In this document: piece by piece, positions 7,776 through 14,988 of the stretch
Numbering within the stretch: position 1 is the stretch's first letter
Layout of the letters: each line of letters starts with the position of its first letter
Program-made: the position numbers and the translations under genes
Assembly: GCA_947488645.1 (NCBI GenBank)
Contig: CANLAC010000004.1
Location: 1-27,636, forward strand
DNA from: Actinomycetota bacterium
GTDB taxonomy: Bacteria > Actinomycetota > Actinomycetes > Nanopelagicales > Nanopelagicaceae
Direction of reading: 5' to 3'
DNA: 27,636 nt
Notes under the pieces: model-generated
What the model was told of the DNA's origin: nothing
Databases searched by the model: none
Seen by the model: the letters and a program-made list of their open reading frames with translations, nothing else

Positions 7776-8915
7776 TTATGACTTAGGTGCAATTGCAATT
7801 GTTGCATCGAACTTAGCTGTTAACGCCTTCTTGGCAGCAGCAGCCTTTTCGAAATCGTAAGCAACGATTGTTAGTCCACCAAGCTTGACCATACGAGGAT
7901 CAACCTTCGTCTTTGGGTTGGTGAGAACTTGGAATGCAGCAACTGTAGGTCCAAGGTTTTGAGCTTCTCTAGAAAGTGCGAAGTCAATATATGACTTTGC
8001 AGCCTCTGGATTCTTTGCACCCTTAATCAGTGCAACTCCACCGATTTCATACCCCGTACCCTCGCTTGGGAATGTTACCTTCAATGGAAGTCCCTGAAGT
8101 TTTCCTGCAACGCAGTCATGTGAGAACACAAGTCCAACAGCAGCTTCACCGCGACCAACGATGGCAACTGGGCCAACGCCACTCTTTGTGTACTGAAGTA
8201 CGTTCTTGTGCATTTTTGACATGTAGTCAAGTCCAGCAGCTTCGCCGCCCAAACGTGTTACCTGTGTCCACAAAGTTGTGAATGCAGTTCCTGAAGTTGA
8301 TGGGTGCGCTGTAGAAATGTTCTTAGCCAACTTTGGATTCAGTAGATCTGCCCATGAAGTTGGAGGATTTAATCCTAAGCGACGAATTTCTTTAGTGTTT
8401 GTGCAGAAACCAAGTGCGCCAACATAAACGCCAGTCCAGTATCCATCATCATCTTGATACTTCTTAGGAATAAAGCTTCGGGATGGTGATACGTACTTAT
8501 CGATGAGACCACCGATGCGAGCAACACCGAAACCGTCAGCTGGACCACCATGCCAGACATCAAACTCTGGGTTGTTCTTGGCTGCATCAAGACGTGCAAC
8601 TGTTTCACCTGATGAGAGGCGAACAAACTTTGTTGTTACGCCAGTCTTCTTTGTAAATGCCGTAGTCATCGCGTTACACCATGCTTCGGTTGCACCACAA
8701 ACAACTGTGAGTGAGCCGCTGAGCTTGCGCGCAGTTGTGTACTTTCCGCCTGCACATGTAACAGTAACTCCGCCGGAGCTAAATACCTGACCCTCGTCAT
8801 AGCAAGCCTTGCCCGAGCGGTCTGCTGCAGCGTTTGCTGGAGTTGCTGCAAAGCTCAAGACAGAAAGGCAGAGCAGGACAGAGGTTGCCACTGATGCAAT
8901 TTTAATTTTTCTCAT
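7776..8915 (-). CDS. ABC importer solute-binding protein, Fe3+/phosphonate type, with N-terminal two-Cys module (379 aa)
   Basis: Extracytoplasmic binding protein with a Sec signal peptide (MRKIKIASVATSVLLCLSV, cleavage near ANAAA) and no lipobox. Residues of about 37-60 form a small module, CYDEGQVFSSGGVTVTC plus GGKYT. Its Cys spacing and Gly/Gln positions match the module in the secreted protein at 1-427. From about residue 68 (GSLTVVCGATEAW) the sequence is a typical FbpA/AfuA-like bilobed domain, with NPEFDVWHGGPADGF and DDDGYWTGVYVGALGFCTN. The adjacent tyrosines that bind Fe3+ in classical FbpA were not found, so iron is not assured; 2-aminoethylphosphonate-type binding proteins share the fold. 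First gene of the operon. The start has an AAAGGAAA ribosome binding site. Confidence 0.88.
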   Translation of the reverse strand: MRKIKIASVATSVLLCLSVLSFAATPANAAADRSGKACYDEGQVFSSGGVTVTCAGGKYTTARKLSGSLTVVCGATEAWCNAMTTAFTKKTGVTTKFVRLSSGETVARLDAAKNNPEFDVWHGGPADGFGVARIGGLIDKYVSPSRSFIPKKYQDDDGYWTGVYVGALGFCTNTKEIRRLGLNPPTSWADLLNPKLAKNISTAHPSTSGTAFTTLWTQVTRLGGEAAGLDYMSKMHKNVLQYTKSGVGPVAIVGRGEAAVGLVFSHDCVAGKLQGLPLKVTFPSEGTGYEIGGVALIKGAKNPEAAKSYIDFALSREAQNLGPTVAAFQVLTNPKTKVDPRMVKLGGLTIVAYDFEKAAAAKKALTAKFDATIAIAPKS

Positions 8916-8975
8916 TCAATTTCCTTTACTTATCAGAGGGAAGGAACCTGTGTCCCTTCTGCAAGATTAACCAAA

Positions 8976-9024
8976 ACTGGGGATTTTTACATGATTTTCA
9001 TAGCTTTAAAGGTCAAAGAGTTGC
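8976..9024 (-). promoter_or_regulatory. Weak candidate promoter for the ABC importer operon
   Basis: On the minus strand TTGACC (9011-9016) is followed 17 bp later by CATGTA (8988-8993), leaving a leader of about 65 nt to the start at 8915. The -10 match is poor. The 194-bp gap 8916-9109 holds no other clear signal. Confidence 0.3.
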
Positions 9025-9109
9025 GCTTAATCCAGATTACAAATCTTTATCAAAGGCTTTTTACGCATGCGACTTAGCGTTAATAGCGATTTTGGGGTGA
9101 AGGGCAGGC

Positions 9110-9147
9110 AAGTTGGCAACCCGATTCGTATTGTTTTAAAGCCCTAA
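9110..9147 (+). pseudogene. 38-bp direct repeat, copy B: orphan 3' end of an alcohol dehydrogenase gene
   Basis: In frame it reads VGNPIRIVLKP-stop, identical in protein to the end of the alcohol dehydrogenase at 3815-4798. Homology stops abruptly at 9109/9110. The last 12 bases overlap the 3' end of the mycoredoxin gene on the other strand and supply its stop codon. This suggests an alcohol dehydrogenase gene once ran convergently into mycoredoxin here. Confidence 0.8.
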
Positions 9148-9381
9148 CTCAGCCAGCTTGTCAGTTACCTGCTTGGCAGATGGGTTTGTCATTGCAGCTC
9201 CATCACTAAAGACCAATGTGGGTACTGTGCGATTGCCGCCATTTACCTTTTCAACGATCTCTGCCGTACCTGGGACCTCTTCAATGTTGATCTCTTCAAA
9301 GGTGACACCAAGGTCTGCTAATTGAGACTTAAGGCGCTTGCAGTAACCACACCAGGTAGTTGAGTACATAACAAAGGACAT
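9136..9381 (-). CDS. mrx1: Mycoredoxin / glutaredoxin-like protein (81 aa)
   Basis: Small thiol oxidoreductase of the glutaredoxin fold. The start MSFVMYSTTWCGYCKRLK contains the CxxC pair Cys11/Cys14 in the WCGYC form used by actinobacterial mycoredoxins, which reduce mycothiol mixed disulfides. The cis-Pro motif TVPTLVF and the GGNRT segment are present. Length of about 80 residues is usual. The ATG at 9381 is chosen because it aligns with family N-termini; a frame-extended ATG at 9429 adds 16 unlike residues. Single gene, convergent with the orphan alcohol dehydrogenase tail and sharing 12 bp with it. Confidence 0.88.
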   Translation of the reverse strand: MSFVMYSTTWCGYCKRLKSQLADLGVTFEEINIEEVPGTAEIVEKVNGGNRTVPTLVFSDGAAMTNPSAKQVTDKLAELGL

Positions 9382-9590
9382 TGGGTTCACTTTCTGTTGA
9401 AGTAAAGAAAGTTTAGTTGCTAATAACAATTCCTGCTATCCACAGCCTTTTTAGCAATATCCACTCTCGTCACTTCAGCGCCTTACTTTGCACTCGCCTG
9501 AATCTTTATCTCACATCATTAAGCTCGCCGCCAGCGCTTCTTATTGATTTCCAGACATCCGTTTGGAATAGAGAAAAGGAGTGCAAATGA

Positions 9591-9710
9591 ATGAGCCTAA
9601 ATGATATTGCGACGCTTTGCGTTGCAATAGCCAACCTCATAATTCGATTATGGGAAGTGCGAAAGGGTCGCCGTGATAAAAACGACGACCCTAATCAATC
9701 TGGCACTTGA
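9591..9710 (+). CDS. Possible 39-residue small protein
   Basis: A short frame beginning MSLNDIATLCVAIANLIIRL and continuing with a basic then acidic tail (WEVRKGRRDKNDDPNQSGT). An AAAGGAG ribosome binding site lies about 10 nt upstream. Residues 5-20 could form one membrane-facing or amphipathic helix. An overlapping five-codon ATG frame at 9587 sits between the site and this start. A terminator with U-run follows at 9809-9841 on the same strand, which supports a plus-strand transcript in this otherwise empty stretch. No family is recognised and function is unknown. It could instead be part of a non-coding RNA. Confidence 0.45.
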   Translation: MSLNDIATLCVAIANLIIRLWEVRKGRRDKNDDPNQSGT

Positions 9711-9724
9711 GTTCGCATAAGGCA

Positions 9725-9754
9725 GTTGGGTCGGGATTGGCACCCCGGCTCAAC
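9725..9754 (+). other. Hairpin in the intergenic transcript after the small ORF
   Basis: Arms 9725-9735 and 9744-9754 can form an 11-bp stem with two G-U pairs and an 8-nt loop. No U-run follows, so it is not a standard terminator. Together with the small ORF and the terminator at 9809-9841 it hints at a structured short plus-strand RNA. The rest of the gap (9382-9590 and 9755-9808) shows nothing recognisable. Confidence 0.4.
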
Positions 9755-9808
9755 TTCATTAATTAAAGCATACTTGTGTGTTACGCACAGTAACTTTAAC
9801 TAGAAGGC

Positions 9809-9841
9809 AAAGCCCCGCAGCTTAATCTCTGTGGGGCTTTT
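9809..9841. terminator. Terminator between small ORF (+) and S51 peptidase (-)
   Basis: Arms 9809-9820 and 9829-9840 form a 12-bp stem (AAAGCCCCGCAG/CTGTGGGGCTTT, one G-U) with an 8-nt loop. The plus strand continues TTTTGCTTTC, and the minus strand reads CTTTGCCTTC. It probably acts for both converging transcripts. Confidence 0.75.
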
Positions 9842-9852
9842 GCTTTCAATAG

Positions 9853-10575
9853 CTATTTTGTGAAAGTAATTACTTCTCCATCACCTAACTGTTGATCAGG
9901 CATTCCCTTTAATACATGCACCTTTGCCTCACCAACAACTACCCATTGATCATCTCCGCTGCGCTTGACTATGGCGGTTAACTCATCAACACCAATAAGT
10001 ATCGAATCATCAGGAACATGGAGAAGTACTTTAGCGGCACTGTCAGGAATCCACTTAAAGAACTTATTAAAGTGCGGAATGACGCGGATCCCTGGAAGCA
10101 GGTTAAGTCCTGCTGTGGGTGCTTTTTTAAGTAGGCGAAAGTTAGGAATGTGAGAACTTAAAACCATCGCACCTGCGCTGCATCCAGCAAGAGAGGTTCC
10201 CGTGCGCCAATTCTCTTGGATTGCATCCCATAGCGCTGTGCCCATCAGTGTTTCTGCCAAGTAGTGCGGGTCTCCCCCAGACATATAGATAAGAGCTGCG
10301 TTATGAATCAAGGTTGCATACTCAGGGTTGTTGGCATCTTCTCTCGTAAAGATTGGCAAGAAAATAGAGTCAACACCTAAACGATCTGCTTGAGCTTTTC
10401 CTAATTCTTTCCAATACTCAAGGCGATCATCACTTTCTTGACCAGCTGCTGTTGGGATTTGAACATAGATGGGTCTTTTACCGTTTTTGATTCCGTCATC
10501 TAGTAAAGATTTTTCGAATGTGGCCATTGCAGGCAGGTATTCACCTGAACCAACTAAAGCAAGTGACCCATTCAT
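9853..10575 (-). CDS. Peptidase S51 / cyanophycinase-like protein (240 aa)
   Basis: Cytoplasmic serine peptidase of the S51 (peptidase E/cyanophycinase) family. Seen: the N-terminal LALVGSGEYLP, the MSGGDPHYL motif, and the nucleophile in GCSAGAMVLS (Ser133), all in the order usual for S51. S51 enzymes cleave Asp- or beta-aspartyl-linked peptides; a true cyanophycinase cannot be claimed. No signal peptide is seen. It is 21 bp downstream of heliorhodopsin on the same strand with no terminator between, so it is the last gene of the prenyltransferase-esterase/heliorhodopsin operon. The functional link to heliorhodopsin is unknown. Confidence 0.85.
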   Translation of the reverse strand: MNGSLALVGSGEYLPAMATFEKSLLDDGIKNGKRPIYVQIPTAAGQESDDRLEYWKELGKAQADRLGVDSIFLPIFTREDANNPEYATLIHNAALIYMSGGDPHYLAETLMGTALWDAIQENWRTGTSLAGCSAGAMVLSSHIPNFRLLKKAPTAGLNLLPGIRVIPHFNKFFKWIPDSAAKVLLHVPDDSILIGVDELTAIVKRSGDDQWVVVGEAKVHVLKGMPDQQLGDGEVITFTK

Positions 10576-10596
10576 GGCGTCATTGTAAGAGGTTGT

Positions 10597-11358
10597 TTAC
10601 TCAAACAAAGTGCCGACAAAGACTTGCCAGGCAAGGGCTGACTTAGCAATCAAGGAAAGTGTGATGTAGGTCTTTTCACCTCGCAGGTAATCAGACCACT
10701 TACCAACCTTTTTGTATTGCAGGTATTGAACTACTGCAAAGGTGTTGAATAGAACGAAGAGTGAAACAACAATTCCATAGACAAAGGCTGGGGCCTTTGC
10801 ATTTGAAGGTCCACCGATAGCTAGAACATAGAAGATAAGACCTAACCAAGGCACGATTCCTGCGATGCACCCAAAAATAAATGGGATCCAACCACCGTTG
10901 CCTGGTGTCTCATACTTCTCTTGCAGCCAACCAAAGAGGATCATTGAGGCATTAACACCAAAGAGTGAAACGATTGCAACGACATCTGAAACTCCGCAGA
11001 TCTGTGCGATCAAAACAATCATTACAGATGAGCTAATTGAGTACTCGACCCAACGGAAATAGTTGCGGTTCTGAGTTAATCCTGCGCTATATCGTGAAAA
11101 AAACTTTGGTGATGCGACCAAGAAGTGGAAGAAGGCTGAAAGACCTAAGAACAGTGCCACTCCAATTCCAACTGGTGTGTCAAACAAAGTGATTGGTTCG
11201 GCAAAGGTACTTCCAGGAGGGCCAGACATGTAACGAGCAACAATTGGTAGCGTGAAATCATTAGCCAGTGCCAAGACTGCAATCATCTGAACTAGGTGAA
11301 ATAGGCCAGCAATAATGTTGTAGCGGCGTAGCTTTGAAGTGTTCATCTCTTTGGTCAT
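10597..11358 (-). CDS. Heliorhodopsin (253 aa)
   Basis: Seven-helix retinal protein of the heliorhodopsin family, distinct from type-1 pump rhodopsins. The last helix has the retinal Schiff-base lysine Lys239 in SLIAKSALAWQVF. The counter-ion Glu105 lies in RWVEYSISSSVMIVLIAQICG. His21 (LFHLVQM) and His78 (AFFHFL) match the conserved histidines in the inner cavity. GPPGSTF in the long first extracellular loop and FGWLQEKYETP are hallmark segments. Overall it reads very close to the actinobacterial type protein 48C12. Heliorhodopsins sit with the N-terminus inside, have slow photocycles and do not pump; suggested roles are light sensing or control of a partner enzyme. The start overlaps the stop of the upstream prenyltransferase-esterase gene by 4 bp, so translation is probably coupled. 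An ATG at 11346 is an alternative start. Confidence 0.96.
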   Translation of the reverse strand: MTKEMNTSKLRRYNIIAGLFHLVQMIAVLALANDFTLPIVARYMSGPPGSTFAEPITLFDTPVGIGVALFLGLSAFFHFLVASPKFFSRYSAGLTQNRNYFRWVEYSISSSVMIVLIAQICGVSDVVAIVSLFGVNASMILFGWLQEKYETPGNGGWIPFIFGCIAGIVPWLGLIFYVLAIGGPSNAKAPAFVYGIVVSLFVLFNTFAVVQYLQYKKVGKWSDYLRGEKTYITLSLIAKSALAWQVFVGTLFE

Positions 11359-12944
11359 GGCTTAAGAGTAAGCCAAGAAATCACTTTATCGGCGAAGCCG
11401 CGATCTAAGACCGGGACGTGAACTCCCCCGTTTATCTTCCATAACTCTAAAGAGCCTTTGCTGCAATCAAATGGGAAAGAGGTTGTTTCTGCTCCCGACA
11501 TAGCAGCGATGAGATCCAACTTATTCTCAGGCTTGGCGGTGCATTGGTTGTTGTTACTCCATCGCTTTACTACTTCATCAACAGATGGATAGCTCTGAGC
11601 AAACAATGCTCCACCTTCATAAGAAATCGTTGCATCTGCATCGCCATGAATATGTAGAACATTGGCTGATTTGTCCGAACACTGCCCAGGATTGCTATCC
11701 ATAGATCCTGCCAAGCCAGCAATAGCTGCTATTTGATTCTTACTCGTGCACAAGTACTGATAACTCATGAAGTGGCCGTTGGAGTGACCAAACAAATAGA
11801 TGTGTGACTTGTCTAGGTTGTAACCTTTGGAAATCTTATCAATTAACCCATCGATGTACTCAACATCATTAACACCGCTTTTTGCAAAGTCACAACATGC
11901 ATTTGAGGCATTCCAGTAACGATTGCCTGAACCATCTTTCAATCCATCTGGTGCAATGTATGCAAGGCCAGCGGCCAAGGCAGATTCCTTGAGGTAGGTG
12001 TAATTGGTTTGTGAAATCGAGTCCCCTGAATAGCCATGGAGATTTATTAATATCCCTGTTAATTCTTTGGAATTATCAGGGGAAGGTAAGAACAGTTCAG
12101 TAGGACGATCCGCACCGATAATGATGCTGGTGCTATCGGCAAACTCCTTATTTCCAATTTCGGTATCGAGTGCAGATATCAACAACACTAAGTTTGCTAA
12201 CGCCACTACCATGATTGCTTTAAAGAGAATAGATCGTGGCGCTTTGAAGGTTAACAACGCACCGATTACACCGACAACTAAAAGTGCTGGTCTAGAACTA
12301 ACCGAGTTGAGCAATAGCGTTGTTGCCAAGAGGATTACTGCGATTGCCGCCCTTGATGCTCTTTCTCCAACAATGCGCGGGAAGGAGCGAATGCCAGATT
12401 GACCATCTTCTTCAAAATCTTTCAACACATTAGCTATGTGCGCAGCAACACCAAGTAGTGAGCCTGCCCCCATCATCCATAGTGGTGGGGTCTTATCAAC
12501 AGCTAAAACAATTGAGGCAGGAAGTGCGGCAAATGCAATCACATACGGCACAGGTGAAAGGGGTGTGTATTTAAAGTAGAAGTTATAAGCAAGGCCAAAG
12601 CCAATACCAAGTAAGTAAACCGCTCCTCCCTTTAATCCCAGCGGACCAAAGAGATTAATGATTACCGCTAATGGTGTGACAACAAAGATTGCAGTGCGCA
12701 GTTGCTTCGGTGTGATTAAACCTGAGACTAAAGGTTTTGAAGTACGGTTATGTTTTAGGTCATCTTCATAATCATGTAAATCATTTGTCCAGCCAACGAT
12801 CAACTGTCCCAAGAGGACACCAATAGCTATGACATAGGCGGGTCCTTCCCACCACAACGCTTGGGCAATCAGAAAGGCGAAGGTTGAAACCATCAAGGTT
12901 GGGCCAAAGTGACAAGCCTGTAATAACCCGCGCAGCCTTTTCAT
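11355..12944 (-). CDS. UbiA-type prenyltransferase fused to LpqC/PHB-depolymerase-like esterase (529 aa)
   Basis: Two enzymes in one frame. Residues 1 to about 262 are a multi-helix UbiA-superfamily domain with both Asp-rich motifs: NDLHDYEDD at 54-62 and DFEED at 176-180. These bind Mg-prenyl diphosphate in family members. Residues of about 270-529 form an alpha/beta-hydrolase of the LpqC/PHB-depolymerase/feruloyl-esterase type: oxyanion region NLHGYSGDS, NASNACCD with paired Cys, nucleophile GHSNG (Ser388), Asp near HGDADATI (434-436), and a candidate His509 in GGVHVP. With an odd helix count the esterase would face outside the membrane. The start at 12944 is used because the longer frame runs into the divergent trhO gene. 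A TAGACT -10-like box 7 bp upstream suggests a leaderless transcript. First gene of the heliorhodopsin operon. The lipid substrate is unknown. Confidence 0.85.
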   Translation of the reverse strand: MKRLRGLLQACHFGPTLMVSTFAFLIAQALWWEGPAYVIAIGVLLGQLIVGWTNDLHDYEDDLKHNRTSKPLVSGLITPKQLRTAIFVVTPLAVIINLFGPLGLKGGAVYLLGIGFGLAYNFYFKYTPLSPVPYVIAFAALPASIVLAVDKTPPLWMMGAGSLLGVAAHIANVLKDFEEDGQSGIRSFPRIVGERASRAAIAVILLATTLLLNSVSSRPALLVVGVIGALLTFKAPRSILFKAIMVVALANLVLLISALDTEIGNKEFADSTSIIIGADRPTELFLPSPDNSKELTGILINLHGYSGDSISQTNYTYLKESALAAGLAYIAPDGLKDGSGNRYWNASNACCDFAKSGVNDVEYIDGLIDKISKGYNLDKSHIYLFGHSNGHFMSYQYLCTSKNQIAAIAGLAGSMDSNPGQCSDKSANVLHIHGDADATISYEGGALFAQSYPSVDEVVKRWSNNNQCTAKPENKLDLIAAMSGAETTSFPFDCSKGSLELWKINGGVHVPVLDRGFADKVISWLTLKP

Positions 12945-12951
12945 GGTTTTT

Positions 12952-12978
12952 AGTCTAACCAACGCAAGCGTTAGAATG
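12952..12978. promoter_or_regulatory. Divergent overlapping promoters with dyad symmetry
   Basis: In the 39-bp gap between the two divergent starts, TAGACT (minus, 12957-12952) ends 7 bp before the prenyltransferase ATG, and TAGAAT (plus, 12973-12978) ends 5 bp before the trhO ATG. Both fit TANNNT -10 elements of leaderless transcripts. TCTAAC (12954-12959) and GTTAGA (12970-12975) form an inverted repeat spanning both, a possible operator. Confidence 0.4.
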
Positions 12979-12983
12979 AGCCC

Positions 12984-13892
12984 ATGGACCTGGACAAAGT
13001 AATTCTGTTCTATGGCTTCACGCCAATAACAGATACTGATGCCCTTAGGTTGTGGCAAAAGAGTTTGTGCCAATCCCTCGATATCAAAGGTCGCATCATT
13101 GTTTCACCCCACGGTATTAACGGAACATTGGGTGGCAAGATGGAAGATCTTAAGAAGTATGTGAAAGCAACTAAGGCTTATCCAGGGTTTAAGAAGATTG
13201 ATTTCAAGTGGTCTGATGGTTCAGGGCAAGATTTTCCAAAGCTTAAGATCAAGATCCGTCCAGAGCTTGTTGCTTTTGGCAATCCTGATGAGATCAAGGT
13301 TGATGAAAACGGTGTTATTGGTGGCGGAGTTCATTTGCGCCCTGAAGAGGTTAACAAGCTAGTTGAAGAACGCGGCGATGATGTCTTTTTCTTTGATGGC
13401 CGTAACGCTTTTGAAGCCAAGGTTGGTAAGTTCAAAGATGCTGTTGTGCCAGATGTTGAAACAACACATGACTTTGTGGCTGAAATTGAAAGTGGTAAGT
13501 ATGACCACATGAAGGACAAGCCGATTGTTACCTACTGCACCGGCGGTATTCGTTGTGAGATTTTGTCTGTTGTTATGAAAAACCGTGGTTTCAAAGAGGT
13601 GTATCAAATCAAGGGTGGCATCGTGCGTTACGGGAACAAGTTTGGCGATGACGGACTATGGGAAGGCTCTTTGTATACCTTTGATGATCGCCTCACTATT
13701 GATTTTAGTGATCACACCAAGTTGATTGGGCAATGCGCTGAATGTAAGAGTGCGACCAAGCAGTTTAGAAACTGCCAGAAGGCTGAATGTCACCAGCTAG
13801 TACTGCTCTGTGATCCTTGTTATGACACCCACACAGAACGCCCTTGCAATCACGAGCGCGAAGTTAAGCGCAACCGCGAACTCATCGGTTAA
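12984..13892 (+). CDS. trhO: tRNA uridine(34) hydroxylase, rhodanese-type TrhO/YceA (302 aa)
   Basis: Oxygen-dependent enzyme that hydroxylates U34 of certain tRNAs (ho5U), a step before cmo5U or mo5U. Seen: an N-terminal YceA-like domain (FYGFTPITD, GRIIVSPHGINGTLGG), then a rhodanese domain with active Cys185 in TYCTGGIRCE. A Cys-rich C-terminal zinc-binding-like tail follows, CAECKSATKQFRNC...CDPCYDTHTERPC. Length matches the family. The start ATG is likely leaderless (see the divergent promoter). nagA begins 4 bp after its stop codon, so the two are probably co-transcribed although their functions seem unrelated. Confidence 0.9.
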   Translation: MDLDKVILFYGFTPITDTDALRLWQKSLCQSLDIKGRIIVSPHGINGTLGGKMEDLKKYVKATKAYPGFKKIDFKWSDGSGQDFPKLKIKIRPELVAFGNPDEIKVDENGVIGGGVHLRPEEVNKLVEERGDDVFFFDGRNAFEAKVGKFKDAVVPDVETTHDFVAEIESGKYDHMKDKPIVTYCTGGIRCEILSVVMKNRGFKEVYQIKGGIVRYGNKFGDDGLWEGSLYTFDDRLTIDFSDHTKLIGQCAECKSATKQFRNCQKAECHQLVLLCDPCYDTHTERPCNHEREVKRNRELIG

Positions 13893-13896
13893 GTTT

Positions 13897-14988
13897 ATGA
13901 TCATTCAAGCTAATTCGGCTGTTATTGGTAACAAGCTGATTGGTTTAGTCAATCTTGAAATCATTGATGGAAAAATCCGTGCAGTCAATGTTGGATCTGC
14001 CTCAAAGCCTGATCAAATAATCGATGGAACCTTAATTCCGGGTTTCATTGACATCCATTGCCATGGAGGCGCTAGTTCTTACTTTTCTAACGCTTCCAAG
14101 GTTCAAGATGTAATTAGAGTTCATCGAGATCATGGAACTACAGGAATAGTTGCCTCACTTGTTACTGAATCAATTGATGATTTAAAAAAGCAGATCGCTA
14201 CCTTGGTGCCGTTTTACACATCAGGCCAAATTCTAGGAATACATCTTGAAGGCCCCTATCTATCTCATGCTCGTTGTGGCGCGCACGAACCAACACTCCT
14301 GATTAATCCTGATACTGCAGAGATTAAAGAGTTACTTGAAGTGGGTGCTGGATCGATTGCAATGATCACTATTGCTCCTGAACTTCCAGGTGCAATTGAA
14401 GCAATTAAGTATCTAAGTTCAGCTGGTGTGAAGGTAGCTATTGGACACACAAATGGAGATTTTAAGGATGCTGCCGCAGGAACAAATGCAGGGGCAACGG
14501 TTGTTACTCACTTCTTAAATGCCATGAGCAAAGAAAGAGTTGAAGGCAGCATTTCCTCATTTGTTCTTGTTGATGAGCGTTTATCTGTTGAACTCATTCT
14601 TGATGGCCACCATGTTCCATTTACTACTGCCTCCGAGATCATCCAAGCAATTGGTAATCGAGTTGTACTAGTAACAGATGCAATGGCTGCTGCTGGATCT
14701 GGTGATGGCAATTACGCAATCGGAAAGCTAGAGGTAAAAGTTGAAAACTCAGTTGCGCGATTAACAAGTAACAACGCACTGGCTGGCAGCACGCTGACCA
14801 TGGATCAAGCTTTTAATAATGCGATCAATAATTGTGGAGTCTCTATCCCTCAGGCGGTATTAATGAGTTCGACTAATCCTGCTCATGCTTTGGGGTTGTC
14901 TGATCGCGGAAGTATCGCGGTGGGTTATCGTGCAGATCTACTCGCATTTGATTCAGTCACGGGCAAAGTGTCAACTCTTAATTTGTAA
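13897..14988 (+). CDS. nagA: N-acetylglucosamine-6-phosphate deacetylase (363 aa)
   Basis: Converts GlcNAc-6-P to GlcN-6-P plus acetate in the cytoplasm. Amidohydrolase motifs in order: IDIHCHGG (metal site), LEGPYLSHARCGAH with the metal-binding Glu, IGHTNGD, THFLNAMS, LDGHHV, and LVTDAMAAAG with the catalytic Asp. The C-terminal NPAHALGLSDRGSIAVGYRADLLAFD is typical of NagA. The start at 13897 (MIIQANSAVIG) is chosen because the longer frame lies inside trhO. It ends 11 bp inside the convergent SIS-domain gene. With that gene it forms the lower part of amino-sugar catabolism. Confidence 0.92.
   Translation: MIIQANSAVIGNKLIGLVNLEIIDGKIRAVNVGSASKPDQIIDGTLIPGFIDIHCHGGASSYFSNASKVQDVIRVHRDHGTTGIVASLVTESIDDLKKQIATLVPFYTSGQILGIHLEGPYLSHARCGAHEPTLLINPDTAEIKELLEVGAGSIAMITIAPELPGAIEAIKYLSSAGVKVAIGHTNGDFKDAAAGTNAGATVVTHFLNAMSKERVEGSISSFVLVDERLSVELILDGHHVPFTTASEIIQAIGNRVVLVTDAMAAAGSGDGNYAIGKLEVKVENSVARLTSNNALAGSTLTMDQAFNNAINNCGVSIPQAVLMSSTNPAHALGLSDRGSIAVGYRADLLAFDSVTGKVSTLNL

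Noticed and set aside
9853..10575. True cyanophycinase implying cyanophycin storage
   Set aside because: Only the S51 family is supported. No cyanophycin synthetase is nearby and many S51 proteins have other substrates.
12945..13073. N-terminal extension of the prenyltransferase-esterase gene
   Set aside because: It would run 90 bp into trhO on the other strand, and the UbiA domain begins at the internal methionine at 12944.
13810..13896. N-terminal extension of nagA
   Set aside because: It lies within the Cys-rich 3' end of trhO in another frame. NagA homology begins at 13897.
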